Shown here: one piece after another, positions 61,322-64,000 of the stretch | Layout: the number at the start of each line of letters is the position of its first letter | Numbering within the stretch: position 1 is the first letter of the stretch | NCBI GenBank assembly: GCA_013360915.1 | Contig: JABWAT010000002.1 | Coordinates: forward strand, 446,098 to 510,097 | Reading direction: 5' to 3' | DNA: 64,000 bases | Origin: Bacteroidota bacterium | GTDB lineage: Bacteria > Bacteroidota > JABWAT01 | Notes under the pieces: generated by a model | Databases searched by the model: none | Seen by the model: only the letters and a program-made list of their open reading frames with translations | Told to the model about the DNA's origin: nothing | Made by a program: the position numbers and the translations under genes

Positions 61322-64000
61322 ATGAAAGTTTTCCAGGCCGCCAAGGAATATAACGTTACGGTCGAATCAATCATTGAGCACCTTCATAAAAAGGGGTACA
61401 AGGATGTCACCAACATGACTTCCAGACTAACCCCTGAGATGCTTGAGGATTGTGCCAGTTTCTTTCAGAAAGACAAGGCTGCTGCTGAAAGGCAGACGCA
61501 GAAGCTGAAGGAAATTACGGTTTCACGTCAGAAGGACGTTCCGGAACCGAAGCATGCAGAACCAGTGGTAAAAAAGGCAGAACCGGCAAAACCGGTTGCA
61601 GCCCCGGCTCCTCCGGTGGTCATTCCGGAACCGGAACCTGTTCCGGAACCAGTGGCAGAACTGCCAGAGCCTGAACCGGAGCCAGAACCGGAGCCAGAAC
61701 CTGTGGTGGTACTTCCGGAACCCGAACCCGAGGTGGTTCCCGAACCGGTTGCAGTCAGACAGGAAGAACAACCAGAACCGGAACCGGTATCTGAGGTTGT
61801 TCATGACATCCCGGAACCAATTGCCGAACCTGAACCAGAAGTTGCCCCACAGGAAGAGGCCGTTGTGCCCCCTGCGATGTCTTCTGCAGAGACAGCCAGA
61901 CTTGATGAAGAGAAGTCGGGATATAAATCTCACCAGCAGTTAGGCCGGATGAAGCTGACAGGGCCCAATGTGGTTGGGAAAATTGACCTTGCAGCTGTCA
62001 ATGAATTTAAAAAACGCCCACGGAAAAAAGGGCGTGCCGATGAGGCACCTGCTCCTTCAGAATCGGGTGCCGCCGGTCAGCAAAATCGTGGACCAAGGCC
62101 CCAGAGACCGGATGGAACACGTCCGGAAGGTCAGCGCAACGATCCGAATCGTCCCCCGAGACCTCCCCGTCCGGGAGAAGTGAGACCGGCTCCTCAGGCC
62201 TTTTCGCCAGCCGATGCCGCTAAAAAGGCAGCTGCGAAAGGGAAGGATCACAAGCCAAAAGAGGGCGAAGCAGCCACCGATAACCGTGATCTTGGCAAGA
62301 AGAAGAAAATTAAAAAGGGCAAAGTGGTTGATATCTCGGTTGAAGATGTTAACCGGGCTATCCGGACCACGCTTGCGACCATGGAAGACACGGGTCCGAA
62401 CGTCAGAAAATCAATCAAGAAACAAAAAAGACGTGATCGGGAAGCGGCTGAGGTTGAAAAACAGGAAGAAATCATCCGGAATTCATCCATTATCCGGGTA
62501 ACCGATTTTGCCAGTGCCAATGAATTGGCTGGTCTGATGAGCGTTCCGGTAAACCAGGTTCTATCCAAGTGTCTTGAATTGGGCTTGTTTGTTTCCATTA
62601 ACCAGCGCCTCGAAAAAGATCACATTGAACTGATTGCAGGCGATTTCGGATTCCAGGTTCAGTTCCAGGAAGAGTTTGCCGAGGATCTCTATGAATCGGT
62701 GGATGACGATCCGGCCCTGCTGAAAACCCGTCCACCGGTGGTAACCATCATGGGACACGTCGATCATGGAAAAACCTCGCTGCTCGATTACATCCGTAAA
62801 GCGAACGTGGTGGCAGGCGAGGCAGGCGGAATTACCCAGCACATTGGTGCTTATTCAGTTAAAATGCCCGATGACCGGATGATTACGTTCCTCGATACAC
62901 CGGGTCACGAAGCATTTACTGCCATGCGTGCCCGTGGTGCGAAAGTAACCGACGTGGTCATTATCGTTATCGCAGCCGATGACAGCGTAATGCCGCAGAC
63001 AGTCGAAGCCATTAACCACGCTCAGGCAGCCGGTGTTCCGATGGTGTTTGCCATCAATAAAATCGATAAGCCCGGCGCCAATTCTGAACGGATTTATCAG
63101 CAGTTGTCTGAAAGAAACATTCTTGTTGAAGAATGGGGCGGAAAATATCAGGTAGCCAAAGTCTCTGCCAAATCGGGTGTTGGTGTGCCGGAACTGCTCG
63201 AAAAGGTATTGCTGGAAGCTGAAATTCTGGATCTGAAAGCCAATCCGGACCGGAAGGCGCAGGGAACCGTGGTTGAAGCCGAACTTGATAAAGGAAAAGG
63301 TACCATTGCCACCATTCTGGTTCAGAACGGAACCTTGCGGGTGGGCGATATTTTCCTCTGCGGTGCCACCTACGGACGGATAAGAGCTTTGCAGGATGAA
63401 CGTGGCAAGAAACTGAAATCGGCCGGACCGGCTACTCCTGCTCAGGTATTGGGATTTGATGAAGTGCCTCAGGCCGGTGATGTGCTGGTGGTAATGGATT
63501 CCGAAAAGGAAGCCCGCGACATCGCCACCCGCCGGATGGTTCTGAAACGCGAACAGGAACAGCGCAAAGCGCAGAAACACATGTCTCTGGATATGATTTC
63601 CCAGCGGATGAGTGAAGGATCGGTTCGTGATCTGAACATCATCGTCAAAGGGGACGTGGACGGATCGGTGGAAGCACTCTCTGACAGTCTCATGAAACTC
63701 TCGACCGGTGAAGTCCGCGTTCGGGTGATTCACAAAGCGGTCGGACCGATTACTGAATCGGATGTTCTGCTCGCTACCGCCTCTGATGCGGTGATCATCG
63801 GATTCCAGGTCAGACCTAATCTGAATGCCAAGAAACTGGCTCAGACCGAAGAGATTGATATCCGCCTGTACTCTATCATCTATGATGCCATCAATGAGGT
63901 CAAAGCGGCTCTGGAAGGAATGCTGTCACCTGACATTACTGAAGAAGTAACGGCCACGGTCGAGGTCAGGGAGACCTTCAAGATTTCCAGGATCGGTACC
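61322..64000 (+). CDS. infB: Translation initiation factor IF-2 (partial, 3' end beyond window)
   Basis: 893 codons from ATG 61322, open to the window edge. N-terminal IF2N-like [21 protein letters not shown], then a long Glu/Pro-dominated low-complexity region (about 75-190) and a basic Pro/Arg/Lys stretch. The G domain has GHVDHGKTS (G1), DTPGHEAF (G3) and NKIDK (G4), followed by domain II and most of domain III/IV. Roughly 75 C-terminal residues are probably missing by comparison with the family. Places initiator tRNA on the 30S subunit. Confidence 0.97.
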   Translation, partial: MKVFQAAKEYNVTVESIIEHLHKKGYKDVTNMTSRLTPEMLEDCASFFQKDKAAAERQTQKLKEITVSRQKDVPEPKHAEPVVKKAEPAKPVAAPAPPVVIPEPEPVPEPVAELPEPEPEPEPEPEPVVVLPEPEPEVVPEPVAVRQEEQPEPEPVSEVVHDIPEPIAEPEPEVAPQEEAVVPPAMSSAETARLDEEKSGYKSHQQLGRMKLTGPNVVGKIDLAAVNEFKKRPRKKGRADEAPAPSESGAAGQQNRGPRPQRPDGTRPEGQRNDPNRPPRPPRPGEVRPAPQAFSPADAAKKAAAKGKDHKPKEGEAATDNRDLGKKKKIKKGKVVDISVEDVNRAIRTTLATMEDTGPNVRKSIKKQKRRDREAAEVEKQEEIIRNSSIIRVTDFASANELAGLMSVPVNQVLSKCLELGLFVSINQRLEKDHIELIAGDFGFQVQFQEEFAEDLYESVDDDPALLKTRPPVVTIMGHVDHGKTSLLDYIRKANVVAGEAGGITQHIGAYSVKMPDDRMITFLDTPGHEAFTAMRARGAKVTDVVIIVIAADDSVMPQTVEAINHAQAAGVPMVFAINKIDKPGANSERIYQQLSERNILVEEWGGKYQVAKVSAKSGVGVPELLEKVLLEAEILDLKANPDRKAQGTVVEAELDKGKGTIATILVQNGTLRVGDIFLCGATYGRIRALQDERGKKLKSAGPATPAQVLGFDEVPQAGDVLVVMDSEKEARDIATRRMVLKREQEQRKAQKHMSLDMISQRMSEGSVRDLNIIVKGDVDGSVEALSDSLMKLSTGEVRVRVIHKAVGPITESDVLLATASDAVIIGFQVRPNLNAKKLAQTEEIDIRLYSIIYDAINEVKAALEGMLSPDITEEVTATVEVRETFKISRIGT

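Noticed and set aside
61550-61860. Repetitive GAACCGGA-type tract resembling a repeat array
   Set aside because: It is the in-frame Glu/Pro-rich low-complexity segment of IF-2; repeats are irregular and there are no spacers as in CRISPR.

Overview
The window is a compact, almost fully coding stretch of bacterial chromosome with balanced base composition. I see no rRNA, tRNA, CRISPR array, insertion sequence or prophage. It most resembles the Fibrobacterota-Chlorobiota-Bacteroidota (FCB) group. The subtilase ends in a YPNPFNP-type sorting domain, the sensor kinase is of the beta-propeller HTCS type, and several intergenic regions carry a Bacteroidota-style promoter (TTTG, 19-20 bases, TAnnTTTG). 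An Ignavibacteria/Chlorobi-like or other deep FCB lineage is plausible, but the genus cannot be named from this sequence alone.

Layout. 1-7.05 kb, minus strand: a propeller sensor kinase cut by the window edge, and cobalamin-dependent methionine synthase. 7.1-18.9 kb, plus strand: one tightly overlapping surface-polysaccharide operon (pyruvyl transferase-like protein, beta-helix lipoprotein, Wzx flippase, Wzz, GT9, Wzy polymerase, GT2, GT4, GT26, Wzi-like outer-membrane protein), met tail to tail by a second GT26 and GT4 on the minus strand. 20.9-34.4 kb, plus strand: ten nearly touching genes for envelope protein folding and proteolysis (two parvulin/SurA proteins and a SurA-like lipoprotein, an active/inactive M16 pair, MoxR, a sorted subtilase, a MacB-like permease, an M1 peptidase) ending in a response regulator with a four-cysteine tail. 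This meets a large alpha-2-macroglobulin lipoprotein on the minus strand. 40-43.3 kb: the S41 protease Prc and two tandem PAP2 phosphatases.

43.4-53.5 kb is housekeeping: rpsO, pnp, an M16 processing protease, alanine dehydrogenase, dUTPase, a polysaccharide deacetylase, an AI-2E family exporter, Der GTPase and a CoA-disulfide-reductase-like flavoprotein. 53.5-55.2 kb is a three-gene cluster (PTPS-type synthase, GTP cyclohydrolase I, short-chain reductase) that looks like tetrahydrobiopterin-type pterin synthesis. 55.2-59.4 kb holds a TonB-C protein with a carboxypeptidase-regulatory domain, an AT-rich 0.4-kb gap, proline dehydrogenase, and a small cluster of a LSm-like protein, a tandem degenerate HisE-like protein, long-form HisG and an unknown protein. 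The window ends in rimP-nusA-infB, with infB cut by the edge.

The most interesting leads are the double HisE-like protein beside HisG, the pterin cluster, the envelope-proteostasis operon, the Cys4-tailed response regulator, the recurrent promoter architecture, and two structured leaders in front of rpsO and rimP.
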